From Malurus cyaneus samueli (lineage: Eukaryota; Chordata; Aves; Passeriformes; Maluridae): a DNA stretch of 64,000 nt. Below the pieces are notes generated by a model. The model did no database searches. It saw nothing but the letters and a program-made list of their open reading frames with translations, and was not told where the DNA came from. Positions 10,635 to 23,700 of this stretch are shown piece after piece. Numbering within the stretch: the first letter of the stretch is position 1; every line of letters begins with the position of its first letter. The stretch is taken from positions 55,601,771 to 55,665,770 of the forward strand of contig CM019214.1 in assembly GCA_009741485.1 (NCBI GenBank), read 5' to 3'. The position numbers and the translations under genes were made by a program.

Positions 10635-13600
10635 TACTAATCTAATCTCAGACTAAACAAATTAAACTATTAACTAATCAAACCCAGCTAGACCTCCTAG
10701 TTTTTTGGGTTTTTTTTCCTGAGAATTAAGAAAAGAGACCTCACCAACATGTAATTCATATTCTTCTCACAAGATTTCAAAATTATATAGAGAATTAATT
10801 AAGTTATAGGTATCTCCAATGTCTACATAGGCTAAATTTTTGAGATGAATCCTATGTCCCTAATCCTTGCAAATGGAATAATATGAAGTAAAACAAAATA
10901 TGAGAGAAATGTTATCTAACTTATCTGGTCAGGTATCAACATACATTTTAGGATTAAATAAACCAAATATTTTTTCTCTTCTCTGACTAGGCAGGCAGCT
11001 TAGCTTTACTAGTTTAGATATAAGGCATCCTCATTTGGTCAGTGTCAATATCACACGAACATTATTATTTGTAAAAATTAAGAGTAATAAAGCATCTTGT
11101 TGGAAGAAAATTAGGGGTCTTCCTTTTTGGGTTTTTTTCATAGTGTCAGCTTCATACACTGAATTTTCATTCCCTCTGGAGGCAATGCAGCATTGTAATT
11201 CTGCAGCTTTTATCAGAATGGAAATCTATTAGAAGCAGCAGAGTGATTTACTGATTAAAAAGTGTAAATACTGTAAATAAATAAATATTTACACTCTCCC
11301 CACCCCCCTCTAAACACAGAAAATCAGTCAGGTAATTATTTTAGCTTTCTAGGTTCATTCTCATTTTTGTCTCTCAGTATCCCTGTTAGACAAGTAGACT
11401 TCGCTATTCTCTAATTTCTTCACAAGACAAAATATTTTTCAGATTTTCTGACTTAGTACAGAAGAACTAGAGAATATATAAATCAACCAGTTCCTCAGCT
11501 GAATCCTACACAATCAGTTTTCACAGAAATGAAAGACAAAGAATGTTCTGTGGCTAATTTTATTTAGTCTCACAAGAATCCTGCCTTAGATAATAATAAC
11601 AACTATATTCCCCAGCTTTGCTAGGGGTTATGAGGGAATATTGTTTTTCTTTGCACTTTTTTTTTTTTTAAAAAAAAAGGTTATTTAAAGCACAGCTAAT
11701 CAATTTATCTAAGATCCTTTGAGTCAGAAAGTAAATAATGTAGTACCCTCATACCAATAAATCTTTATCATTCCAGTTACTGGATTCTTCCTTCCCTTGG
11801 GTATCAATTGCTTTGCTGCGGCAATTTTTTGCCCCTAATGCTTCATCACATGCCTTCTTTTGGCACATTTATTAAAAACTTTTCTGTTAAAATGGAAGTT
11901 AGAAACCTACCTGCAACTAAATTAGCAAATACTTAATTGACTGTCTATATCACATCCTCACTTCTTACTATGTTTCTAGATAGACATTTTTTTCTTATTT
12001 GCTTTTATACTTTTAACATTTTAAATTATCATGTCTATATTTCCTGTGATTTTTTTTTTATTAACACTTCTTGAAAATGTCCTCAAACACATAAAATTTC
12101 ATATTTCTATCAATCCTTTCTTGTTATTTACAGGTCTATTAGAAAAACTATTTGCTTCCTGAAATCTGTATCTACTAATATATTTTTTTCCCTATATGTT
12201 AATTTGTGGACATAGATATTGTTTGGAGTTTTGAGATAGAACCTTTTATTAGTGGAGAATAGTTCTCTTTGTTTTCACAGCGTCCAATTTCTTTGGTCTT
12301 GGTCTAGTTGCAGATATCTTTCCAAGAGAAGCTGTTTCTTAATGGTAGTTGGGTCTTCCAGTAGAATTCTGATAGGCATTGCAGTCAAAGTAAAAACAAA
12401 TTAACAAAATGTTAATTTTTTGTATATTTTTTGTATTTCCACCCTAAATATTTCAATATCATTCAGTTTATCTTGTCAAATAAAATAAAATTACTATATT
12501 TTAGCTAGAGATGAAGAATTAAAACAGAGATTTTTGTGGTATTAAACACGGTCCTGCAGCATTACAGTCTTTGCAAATTTTGACAACGGCTCTCATGAGC
12601 ATTCACGTGAGGCCATCTGCTTGTGAAAAGGAAAAGCCTTCTTTCGAAATGCAAGGTGACAGCTGGAGGTGAGCTGTCTTTTGACAAGCTGAAGACAGTT
12701 GTGTTTTGAGAGCAAGCAGATATGCCTCTAATCAAACACTCTGTAAATGGGTCTATCTCAACACAGTCTACATTTTGATGTACACATTTCATGTGTTGAT
12801 AAAATAACATCTCAATACCTCACCTGCCATCATCTTATTCCCTTTGTCAGTCTATCAATTCATTTCAACCAGGATAATAACTCCTGTAAATAATGTATTT
12901 TTAGAATGGTATAAATAATTTAAATTACTATAAAAAACCTCCTTGCTTGGAAACAAAGCCGTGCTTTTCCACAGTGGAAGTTGACATTATGATTATCATG
13001 TGAAAAAGAGACATCTAGACTTAATAAGACTTACACAAATTGAAAAGTACTTGTTTACAGGACTGCCATCTTGTCTTTCCAGCTGCCCCCAGAAACAGAA
13101 TGCCAGAAGTATTTCCACTCAAGCACATCAGGCAGCAGCCTGAAAAACTGCTGAAAGCCTAGTAAAATTACTTAATAAAGACCTCTGCCAAGAACATGCA
13201 ATGGAATTTTTCTGCTACCTTTCTTTTTCCTGGTTTACATCATAGTTACCCCACGTTATTAATTCATAAAGGTGCACTTTTTTCAGTATATCCAGTGTGT
13301 ACTTCTTCCTATTAAAGTATTACAAAACCATAAATGTGCAACTCTGGGAATTACTGATACTACACAAATCATACATTTAAATACCCCTCCTATTTCTTTA
13401 AGGTATCAACTTTGTCCTATTTCCAAACATTTAAGAAAACATCCTAGGTTTTGGGGATGGAATTTTTTGGCTTTCATTGGGTTCCTGTCAATAGACATAG
13501 AGAAAGGTTTTCATAAAGTCAAATGTAATGAAAAGAAATCCAATATAAGGCCTGCAATGTTGTTCAAAAGATAAAACATATAAAAACATTTAGGTCAAGC

Positions 13601-14029
13601 ACCATCTTTACACTTTTTAGAGTAATTACTACAATCTCAGGACTATTATAACTTTTCAGTTGACTTGCATTCCTTCCTAAAATAGCAATTACTGTGGACA
13701 CTATATAATGTCGGAAATGGCTCCTATAGAATAATACATGGATCAATAGAAAAATATTTAGAAAATATAGAAAATATCAAAGTGGAACATTTGAAACCTT
13801 AAAGAGAAGTATTTCTAAGCTACTTGATTCGTGGTTATTCATGAAGGACGTTGTGGTTTAGACCTCAGAATCATTGCTAAAAACTGCATCCAGGTTGGAG
13901 CCATCAAAAATTACAACACAATGTCCTTTCCTGTTATCATAGTCAACCTATTGTTAAAAAAGAAGTGATCAGCAGGCAGACTATGGAAGTTATGATTTCT
14001 TGTGAATAAAATCAGTTAAATAGATGAGG
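10635..14029. other. noncoding AT-rich stretch, nothing recognised
   Basis: No interspersed repeat or convincing gene is seen. Frames of 60-100 codons, such as 12562-12810 (-) and 13272-13574 (+), lack any recognisable feature. A T12/A9 block near 11660-11690 and a short perfect hairpin at 11261-11295 are the only structural marks. Confidence 0.55.
11261..11295. repeat. 10-bp perfect inverted repeat with 15-base loop
   Basis: AGTGTAAATA at 11261-11270 is exactly complementary to TATTTACACT at 11286-11295. The loop is A/T-rich and repeats the TAAATA motif. No transposon ends or functional context are visible. Confidence 0.7.
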
Positions 14030-14330
14030 TGTAGAGTCAAAAGAGCATCTGGTCCAGCCTTTCATAGAAAAGGGGGCCTAGATAAGATTATCAGAAAGGG
14101 TGTTTAGATGAGATTATTGGGAACTAAAATGAGAATAGCACAGTTCTGCTCAGTTTATTGATCATCATTTGGAGATGAACCTTGTCAAATTGCTTTTGGA
14201 AATCTTCATAGACTTCATCAGATCAATCATGTTTATATCAACAGGATTTCTTTATAGGTTCTTATAAATTGATCCTATAGCAATGAAGGCTCTATCTTCT
14301 TTTCCAATGCAATGTCATATAAATTTTATT
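14030..14330 (-). mobile_element. old CR1-like LINE remnant (uncertain)
   Basis: Plus-strand blocks such as 'CATCTGGTCCAGCCTTTCAT' and 'AACCTTGTCAAATTGCTTTT' followed by 'CTTCATAGACTTCATCA' resemble antisense CR1-type 3' UTR and ORF2 sequence (the 'CTTGTCAAAGGC...GTAGACTTCATC' region). Divergence is high and the two parts come from different CR1 regions, so there may be two old fragments or one deleted copy. Confidence 0.4.
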
Positions 14331-14696
14331 GATTAGATTTTACTCAAACTACTTAATGTGTGAACGTATTTTTAAATTACAGTTGCAACAAAAATAATAA
14401 TAACATAGTTGTAAGAAGAGGAGCTGTGCTTATAGATCCCCTGATGGTACCTCGGAGCTCCTTTCTAGAATTTTGCTTAGTAATGTTAAAAAATTCAGCT
14501 GGCTGATTCCAAGTCCCAAAAATTTCAAGCTGGCTGATGAACTTTTTCAATAACATTGAGAAGAAAATTGGAGTGCACTGCTTTGAGTCTCAACTGTGCC
14601 TCTTGGCCCACCTATGATGTCATTTTTGACACCAGACTCATCTTCCCTGTAGCCTGCTCCTGTTTCTCCCTAAAATGTCTCAAGGGGATATACAAA

Positions 14697-14842
14697 ACAG
14701 ACAGATTATAGGGTGGAAGGGACATTAGGATGCCAACACTGGTCCAATCTCCCAGGTCAAACTTTGAAGTCCAATCAGATTACACAGGTCACACTCATCA
14801 GAGATTTGAAAAATTCCTAGCCTCCTTGGGAAACATGTTCCT
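14697..14842 (-). mobile_element. CR1 LINE 3' UTR fragment (antisense)
   Basis: 'ATTATAGGGTGGAAGGGACA', 'GGTCCAATCTCCC', 'ATTACACAGG' and 'CCTCCTTGGGAAACATGTTCC' line up in order with the antisense 3' UTR of CR1 (consensus: AGAATGGTTGGAAGGGACC, ...GTCCAACCTCCC, ...CCTCCCTGGGCAACCTGTTCC). It stops just before a T-rich tract. Confidence 0.65.
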
Positions 14843-14849
14843 TTTTAGG

Positions 14850-14884
14850 TTGTTTTTTTTTTTTTTGTTTTTTTTTTTTTTTTT
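14850..14884 (+). repeat. T-rich tract
   Basis: A near-pure T run with one G, directly after the CR1 3' UTR piece. It may be later slippage expansion. Confidence 0.85.
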
Positions 14885-15017
14885 GGCTTAAACACTATAG
14901 CTTTCAGAGTTTATGTTCCAGTGTCTGTTGTTGTATATGTATTATTTGTATAGATCACACCTGCTTAACAGCTTTATAAATTCCACTGTTTTGGATTAGT
15001 GACCTACACATAAGAAC

Positions 15018-16220
15018 TGTCGTGGTTTGAACTGTGCCCACGAGTTCCCTCCTTTTCCCCACACGGAGAGGGAGAAAGGAGAGCGAAAACCCAATTAACA
15101 CGAAATTTATGGCTTTAGATAAACATAATGAAGAAAGATACCTATGACTCCACAAAAGTCAGACAGGCTGCATAACTTAAGTTGCAAGATAGATTTACTA
15201 CACACTACTAAAAAGAAGTATTACGGCACTGGGTGAAAAACAAAGATAGGGATATTTAAAGAGAAGAAAAATAAAATGGACATTTTAAGAACCTGTTACA
15301 CTTTCCCAGGGCCCATTCTTCTTCCAAGTCCCCCCATCTACCCCTCCCATGTTGTCCCTCACACACAGGGGGCAGGAGAATGAAAGTCTAACAAAGATCA
15401 AAACACTCAGCTGTTGTCCAAGCTTGTAGGATACAACATTCTTACAGCTCAGCTGTGGGATGTGTCCTTTCTTTAGAAACAGTCAGTGTAACTGCTAATA
15501 GCAGAAAGGAACTTTTTACCTCAGGAGAAAAGAAAGAAATGTCCTTCAAAGCCCATGTTGTTTTTTTTCAGCGACGTGAGTCCGGTTATCACAAACCTCC
15601 TGGCAGAACACCAAAACACGCTTCTTCTACATCAAAACTTCGTTGGGGGAGCAAACCTCTTCTCTATTTCTTGCTTCTTATCAAATAAGTCCGTCCTCAA
15701 AAAGCCAGGGTTTTTTTCCTCACAGCAAGGTCCTTCTTTCTATACAGGTCTCTCATATGAGGAAATAGTCCTTTTAGAACAACTTTTTCCTGCATGTCCG
15801 AGACCACAGCAAGCACAGCCTCCCTCTTTTCTTGATCTTGAGGTGTCTCCATTTTCTTCTTACATCTCCTCACCCTCCTGTCTGTTTTTCCAGTGCAATA
15901 CTAAAACTACATACTAACAACCAAACTAAATGGGGCCGCCCAACTATCTTGTTATGAATTCTTTCTTAAATACTACAAAATACGTCATCACAGAGGTGTA
16001 ACTATCCTGTGTAATTGGCCCAGGCCTGATGGTCAGCCTGTCCATCAACCTCAGAACCAATGATGGGTTGGCTCTGAAACACAGGAGGGGGGGCAGGACT
16101 CTCCTTTGCTGGAGAAGAAGAAGAAGGAGACACCCCTAGAACTTCTCACAGCAGCCATCTTTGTGGTTTCTTGATCCCCATCCCCCACCACCAAAAATTG
16201 GACCAAGCAAAACCATGACA
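15018..16220. mobile_element. solo LTR with 4-bp target-site duplication
   Basis: The left end, TGTCGTGGTTTG, has the form of many songbird endogenous-retrovirus LTRs, and the right end, CAAAACCATGACA, is its imperfect inverted complement. The element is flanked by GAAC at 15014-15017 and 16221-16224. That 4-bp duplication suggests a gammaretrovirus-like (ERV1) integrase, although ERVK-type LTRs with similar ends usually make 6 bp. At 1203 bp no gag/pol/env lies inside, so it is a solo LTR. I could not place a TATA box and poly(A) signal well enough to fix the orientation. Frames 15455-15688 and 15555-15917 (+) are inside the LTR and not host genes. Confidence 0.7.
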
Positions 16221-17121
16221 GAACCTAATGTCACAATATCCCTAACAGTTATTGACAGCAGATATGTGAACCAACAGTTTTCTCAGAGGACACATACAGG
16301 ATCTGTATTCATCTTCAGTGGCAGCTACTGGAGAGGTAAGGTAGCCAAGGTGCCCTCAAGTGACAATCAGTGGCTCACAGTGTGTGCACAACTGAATCAA
16401 ATCCATTAACTGCATTGTTTTCCTTTGACTATGCTCAGACTTTAGTCACAGAGCTCACTTAAAGAAACAGAGATTTAGGAAAGGTCTGTAAACAGGTGCC
16501 TACACCTGAGAGCAGAATCCCAGCCTCAAAGACAGATGTCTACAATCTGAAATACAGCCGTGTTCTAACCATCTGATTTCCCAATTATTCGCTATCTTTC
16601 CTGAAAATAATATAATTTTTCTAAGTAAAGGTGAATATAAATTCTGCCAGTAATCTGGCACCTTGGAAAGCTTTCACAGAAAGCCTAGGGACTTGTTGTT
16701 TCCTCTTAAAAGTGAATTGAACTCCTCAAATATCTTTCTGAAGTAAGTTCTCATTGCTTCAGTTAAATCCAATTTCAATATGAATTTTTAAACAAGGAAT
16801 GACTCAGCTTGAAATAAACCTAAACAAAATATTGTCCACCTTCTAGGGGGACAGCATGAGCAGTGGTGTTCTGTTGAGTGAGGTGGTGCTGCAGGGTACT
16901 CAGGGTGACAAGGCAGGGACCACCCTTTGGCTGTGTGAAGGTGAGGCCATGAAATGTTTTCTCCGCAGTGCATCTGTCAGTGCTCTGGCAGTAGAGCAGA
17001 GCACTCAGTCAGAGCACCCTCATCCCTCACAGGAGGGGTGAGCTTGGAGGAAACCCCCACTGCCAGGCCAGGGGATGGTGGTTACCTTCATGACCTGTAT
17101 CTTTGTGTGAATGAATATCCG

Positions 17122-17149
17122 CGTGTGTGTGTGTGTTTGTGTGTGTGTG
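17122..17149 (+). repeat. (GT)n microsatellite
   Basis: GT dinucleotide repeat with one TT interruption. The matching place in copy 2 (21441-21455) is shorter and lacks the CAGAGAAAAGG segment that follows here. Confidence 0.85.
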
Positions 17150-18960
17150 ACAGAGAAAAGGTTGTTGGCTACAGAAGGGTGTTTAGAAATATGTGCTTAT
17201 TGACTTTTTAAAATGTCTGGTACTGTGGTTTATCGTCTGCATTGTTGTTATTGATTTTGACTGTGTATTCAGGAATTGCTTGTTAATTACTTGTCACCAA
17301 TAAATCAATAAGTCACATAAATTTTGTTTAAATTACATCAACTTAGAAATTTTTACTTGTGACAGATAACTTGAGATTCTCATATTTTTGTTGTGGATAT
17401 CTGGAAAACTTATATAATTTTTTGCCTCTAAAAATGTTCTTCAGTTTCATAAGGATGCAAATGTGAATATTGTCTGCCATGCCAGACCCCAATATTTTAA
17501 AGTGCAACTCTTGACAGATCTGAGAACATCAGTTCCACAGATCTGCGTTTCAACAGAATTAAAAAAGAATATTACTCATTACAGGCCCTATTTAATAGTT
17601 TGCCCAATGGCATGCTACCCAGCCTCCAACCAATCCAAAAGTGTCGTAAATTAAAGTTCTATTTGCACCTCTTGGAAAACACTGTGGCATTTTAAATAAT
17701 GTTACAAATCTCCATTGGGACAATTGGCCAAGCTCTCTATCAACACTTAAAGTAGGACCATTTACACACAATGAGAAAGACTCCTGCAGAATGAGTGCTC
17801 TCAGCTGGATACAGATTCAAGTGAAGAATTACTGAGAAATTGATTCAAAATATGTTGTAGAAATGCCAGGAGCAAAATCAGCACAACAAAATCAGAGTGT
17901 GGAAAAAACTTCCTACTGATGTTAAGAAAGAATGAGCAATAAAATGGGAAGATTGTGGCAAGCACTGAATGAACTGTAGATGTATTTAAAGTTTTTCTTC
18001 CTGCAGTGATGTACTTCATAACACAATTTTAAAAAGAAAACATATGTTTAATTTGTAATAAAATTTGATAGGCTTAAAAAAATCACAGAAATACATAATA
18101 CCCCCTGCAAAAGTAAGATCCTAATTACTCAATATGAGAAAATCCACAAGATATTATCAGATCAGCAAGTTTTGGAAAATCTTTTTAATCACAACAAGCT
18201 CTTTTAGCAGGCATAGGTTTTTATCTGGTTCAAACCTAAATCTATCAAAGATAGCTGGCTTGTCAAATTTGGAAATCCGCATGTAAGTATTTAGTCTGAA
18301 TTTGAGGTACAATTCATTAAGTTTCATTTAGTATATGAGACCTTAAAAAAAAGATTTGGGGTACAAGAAAATTGTTTAAATTACATGCCACTATCTTTGG
18401 TTGCATTAGAGGTATTTGAATATTCATTTATCAGACTCTGTACTCACATCACATACTTTCATATGTGCAAAGGTTTTCTTCAGTCCAAAATGCTCAAAAT
18501 ACACTTCATATCATGTTGTGTTTGACAACAGGATGTATTCTGTGTTGCTTCTTTAAGAAACAAGATGCAGAGAAGCTCAGCGAAGGGGAAAAAGAGGCAA
18601 ATGTAGTTTTTGGTCCAGGTTTTGCCTTCTCTGCAGACTCACCTAAGTGCTGGTCCTCACAACAGCTTTTACATTCTCACCCAGTTGCTTTTCATTTCAG
18701 ACTTCCTTTACAAAAACGCCCTTCGGCTACACTTCTATCCTGGTGTGTGACTTCCCATACAATCTGGGATAGAAAAACTATAGTGAGAAAAACATAAAGT
18801 TTCTCCTCTATAGCTCTAGGTGAATTCCTGTAATTTCCTAATCCCATTTGTAGGAATACAGTAATGAGAAATAAAGGTCAAGAGTTTGCAAATTCACTGT
18901 TTCATCAATAAAATATACATTCATTTTCACCATCTTATTTAGAATGCCAAATAAAATAGC

Positions 18961-19344
18961 TTTCTTTCTTTTTCTTCTTTCTTCTTTCTCGGTTTCTTTT
19001 TTCTTTCTTTTCTTCTTTCTTCTTCTTCTTTCTTTCTTTCTTCTTCTTTCTTTCTTTCTTTCTTTTCTTTCTCTCCTTTCTCTTCTTTTTTCTTTCTTTC
19101 TTTTTCTTTCTTTCTTTCTTCTTCTCTCTTTCTTCTTCTTTCTTCTTTCTTTCTTTCTTCTTTTCTTTCTTTCTTCTTTCATTCTTTATTTTCTTGTCTT
19201 TCTTTCTTTCTTTCTCTTCTTTCTTCTTTCTCTCTTTCTTCCTTCTTTCTTTCTTCTTTCTTTCTTCTTCTTTTTCTTTTCTTTCTTTCTTTCTTCTTTC
19301 TTTCTTCTTTCTTCTTTCTTTCTTTCTTTCTTTCTTTCCTTTCT

Positions 19345-19383
<39 letters not shown>

Positions 19384-19461
19384 GTCTTCTTTCTTTCTTC
19401 TCTCTTTCTTTCTTTCTTTCTTTCACTCTCTCTCTCTCTTTCTCTTCTCTTTCTTTCTTTC
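18961..19461 (+). repeat. 501-bp CTTT/CTT pyrimidine microsatellite (copy 1)
   Basis: Almost pure pyrimidine on the plus strand: TTTC/CTTT tetramers mixed with CTT triplets and a CT run near 19427-19440. It gives rise to Ser/Phe/Leu-only frames on the plus strand (18944-19465) and Lys/Glu/Arg-only frames on the minus strand (18838-19182, 18935-19426, 19179-19553). These are low-complexity readings, not proteins. Confidence 0.95.
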
Positions 19462-20705
19462 GTAATTAGTTTAAGAAAATTTAAATATTTGTAAGTAAAC
19501 TTTAAAAAAAAAAATATTTCATTCAAGTATTCAGCAGCTCCAGAACTTGACACTGAGGATTAATTACTTCTGATCTACAAGTGGTGTAACCTTAATAACG
19601 CATTTTCATTAGAATAAAATCACCAACTCTTCTCATAAAATACTTTCAAATCCAGGTATTTCAAAGGACACAATTATGAGCAAGTGGCCACAGGTGAATT
19701 CCTTAAGATTATTTGAGATGCTGTTTTTCTGTCTTTCCATGCTTCTATGTCACCTTCACTGACTCACGAATTCTGCCACCTGCAAATTGTATGTCCATTT
19801 GCTACAGAGATTCTGCTTCATTACTCCTTCTCTTTTTACCTTCCTCCAAATTGTCACTTTATTTTTCTGTGTCTCTTGTCTCCCTTTATATCTCCTTTCC
19901 CTCAGAAATATGTACTTCATATGTTAGGTACATGGAGTAGAGGGGAGTTATAACATTTTTTCTGGAAGGGATTTTGACTCAGTGCTGTTGAAAAACAGAA
20001 TAAAAAAAAAAGTTATATGGTATGGTTGCTTATAATTAAATTACGGATATTTTACTTTACCGTTATTAAAATAATTAATTACTGTAATTAATATTTCCAG
20101 TTGACCAAATGAAATGCTTTTTGAAGAAACCATACTACCTAAATATCCTACTTCAGAACATTTGACTTTTTAGGCATTTGGTTTTTACCTACTAAAATAC
20201 TTTCTTCACTGATGTTACACTGAGAGGTTTTTCACTAAATATGACATCTAAATTAACTTTTGTATCTGGGTCATTTTAATTGCCCGCATGTTTTCATTTC
20301 AAAAGACTGAAGTTAGAAATCAAAGTGAGGAATATGAACTGTGACTGCTACATTGTAATTTATATTTTCAAACATTCCTGCCAGGCTTTCCTGTAACAAA
20401 AACTTTTACACACAGTTTTATAAAGAGCTTACATTGTTCTTCCTAAAATATGTATTCATAAAAAAATGTAGTGTCTTCATAAAACACTGTATGTCATCTC
20501 CTCCCTCCCTGTTTGACTTCATTGTTATTGCTCTTGAAAGTGGAAAATCTGTGGGAATTAGTAAGGGATGATAGCAATAGTAATAGCAAAACAAAGTTAG
20601 TCATCGATCACAAAATTCTTCTTCAGAATTTATTCTTCTTCAGAAATTATTCTTAAGGCAAAGTAAAAAATATATCCTAGGAGGGGAAAAGCATGGAGTG
20701 TATTA

Positions 20706-23700
20706 GTGTGTGCAACAAACTGAATCAAATCCATTAACTGCATTGTTTTCCCTTTGACATGCTCAGACTTAGTCACAGAGCTCACTTAAAGAAACAGAAT
20801 TTAGGAAAGGTCTGTAAACAGGTGCCTACACCTGAGAGCAGAATCCCAGCCTCAAAGACAGATGTCTACAATCTGAAATACAGCCGTGTTCTAACCATTC
20901 TGATTTCCCAATTATCGCTACTTCTTCCTGGAAAATAATTAATTTTCTAAGTAAAGGTGAATATAAATTCTGCCAGTAATCTGGCACCTTGGAAAGCTTT
21001 CACAGAAAGCCTAGGGACTTGTTGTTTCCTCTTAAAAGTGAATTGAACTCCTCAAATATCTTTCTGAAGTAGTTCTCATTGCTCAGTTAAATCCAATTTC
21101 AATATGAATTTTTAAACAAAGAATGACTCAGCTTGAAATAAACCTAAACAAATATTGTCCACCTTCTAGGGGGACAGCATGAGCAGGGTGTTCTGTTGAG
21201 TGAGGTGGTGCTGCAGGGTACTCAGGGTGACAAGGCAGGACCCACCCTTTGGCTGTGTGAAGGTGAGGCCATGAAATGCTTTCTCAGCATTGCATCTCAG
21301 AGTAGAGTAGAGCAGACAATCAGTCAGGACATCCTCATCCTCATAGGAGGGTGAGCTGGAGGAAACCCCACTGCCAGGCCAGGGATTGGTGGTTACCTTC
21401 ATGACCTGTATCTTGTGTGAATGAATAACTGTGTGCTGTGGCGTGTGTGTGTGTAGCTACGGAAGGGTGTTTAGAAATATGTGTTTATTGACTTTTTAAA
21501 TGTCTAGGTACTGTGGTTATCATCTGCATTGTTGTTATTGATTTTGACTGTGTATCAGGAATTGCTTGTTAATTACTTGTCACCAATAAATCAATAAGTC
21601 ACATAAATTTCGTTTAATTACATGAACTTAGAAATTTTTACTTGTGACAGATAACTGAGATACTCATATTTTTGTTGTGGATATCTGGAAAACTTATATA
21701 ATTTTTTGCCTCTAAAAATGTTCTTCAGTTTCATAAGATGCAAATGTGAATATTGTCTGCCATGCCAGACCCCAATATTTAAAGTGCAACTCTTGACAGA
21801 TCTGAGAACATCAGTTCCACAGATCTGCGTTTCAACAGAATTAAAAAAGAATATTACTCATTACAGGCCCTATTAATAGTTTGCCCAATGGCATGCTACC
21901 CAGCCTCCAACCAATCCAAAAGTGTCGTAAATTAAAGTTCTATTTGCACCTCTTGGAAAACACTGTGGCATTTTAAATAATGTTACAATCTCCATTGGGA
22001 CAATTGCCAAGCTCTCTATCAACACTTAAGTAGGACCATTTACACACAATGAGAAAGACTCCTGCAGAATGAGTGCTCTCAGCTGGATACAGATTCAAGT
22101 GAAGAATTACTGAGAAATTGATTCAAAATATGTTGTAGAAATGCCAGGAGCAAAATAGCACAACAAAATCAGAGTGTGGAAAAAACTTCCTACTGATTAA
22201 GAAAGAATGAAGCAATAAAATGGGAAGATTGTGGCAAGCACTGAATGAAACTGTAGATGTATTTAAAGTTTTCTTCCTGCAGTGATGACTTCATAACACA
22301 ATTTTAAAAAAGAAAACATATGTTTAATTTGTAATAAAATTTGATAGGCTTAAAAAAAATCACAGAAATACATAATACCCCGCAAAAGTAAGTCCTAATT
22401 ACTCAATATGAGAAATCACAAGATATTTATCACATCAGCAAGTTTTGGAAAATCCTTTTAATCACAAACAAGCTCTTTTAGCAGGCATAGGTTTTTATCT
22501 GGTTCAAACCTAAATCTATCAAAGATGAGCTGGCTTGTCAAATTTGGAAATCCGCATGTAAGTATTTAGTCTGAATTTGAGGTACAATTCATTAAGTTCA
22601 TTAGTATAATGAGACCTTAAAAAAAGATTTGTGGGTACAAGAAAATTGTTTAAATACATGCCACTATCTTTGTTGCATTAGAGGTATTTGAATATTCATT
22701 TATTCAGACTCTGTACTCCACATCACATACTTTCATATTGTGCAAAGGTTTCTTCAGTCCAAAATGCTCAAAATACCTTCATATCATGTTGTGTTTGACA
22801 ACAGGTTGTATTCTGTTGTTGCTTCTAGAGAAACAAGGAATGCAGAGAAGCTCAGCGAAGGGAAAAAGAGGCAAATGTAGTTTTTGGTCCAGGTTTTGCC
22901 TTCTCTGCAGACTCACCTAAGTGCTGGTCCTCCAACAGCTTTTACATTCTCACCCAGTTGCTTTTCATTTCAGACTTCCTTTACAAAAACGCCCTTCGGC
23001 TACACTTCTATCCTGGTGTGTGACCCATACAATCTGGGATAGAAAAACTATAGTGAGAAAAACATAAAGTTTCTCCTCTATAGCTCTAGGTGAATTCCGT
23101 AATTTCCTAATCCCATTTGTAGGAATACAGTAATGAGAAATAAAAGGTCAAGAGTTTGCAAATTCACTGTTTCATCAATAAAATATACATTCATTTTCAC
23201 CATCTATTTAGAATGCCAAATAAATAGTCTTTCTTTCTTTCTTTCCTTTCTTTTCTTTCTTTCTTCTTTCTTCTTCTTTCTTTCTTCTGTCTTCTTCCTT
23301 TCTTTTTCCTTTCTGTCTCTCTTTCTTTTTTTCTTTCTCTATCTTTTTCTTTCTTAATCTTTCTTCTTTTTTTTCTTTCTTCTTTCTTCTTCTCCTTTCT
23401 TCTTTCTTTCTTTTCTTCTTCTTCTTTCTTCTTTTTTCTTGTTTTCTTTTTTTTTCTTCTCTTTCTTTTTCTTCTTTCTTTCTTTCTTCTTCTTTCTTCT
23501 TTTCCTTCTCTTCTTTTTCTTCTTTTCTTTTTTCTTTCTCTCCTTTCCTCTTCTCTTTTTTTCTCTTCTCATTTTTTCTTTCTTCTCTCTTCTTTCTCTT
23601 CTTTCTTTCTTTCTTCTCCTTTCTTTCTTTCTTTCTTTCTTCTTTCTCTTTCTCTTTATCTCCTTTACTTTTTTTTCTTTCTTTTCTTTTTTCTTATTCT

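Larger units (their letters stand above)
16381..20693 (+). repeat. 4.3-kb tandem direct duplication, copy 1
   Basis: The block starting TGTGTGCACAACTGAATCAA is repeated from 20706, and its last shared bases (CCTAGGAGGGGAAAAGCA) recur at about 25055. The unit is collinear throughout: a GT run, a (C)TTT-type pyrimidine tract and ordinary AT-rich DNA, without a recognisable gene or CR1. Across about 430 bases (17340-17775 against 21618-22040) I counted seven single-base length differences, all shorter in copy 2, and one substitution. Frames inside (17463-17654, 17801-18019, 18465-18797) are broken by those indels in copy 2, so they are not conserved. Confidence 0.9.

Noticed and set aside
18838..19553. 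Minus-strand frames of 114-163 codons made of Lys, Glu and Arg, and plus-strand Ser/Phe/Leu frames of up to 173 codons
   Set aside because: They are readings of the CTTT/GAAA microsatellite in several frames at once, with no complexity.
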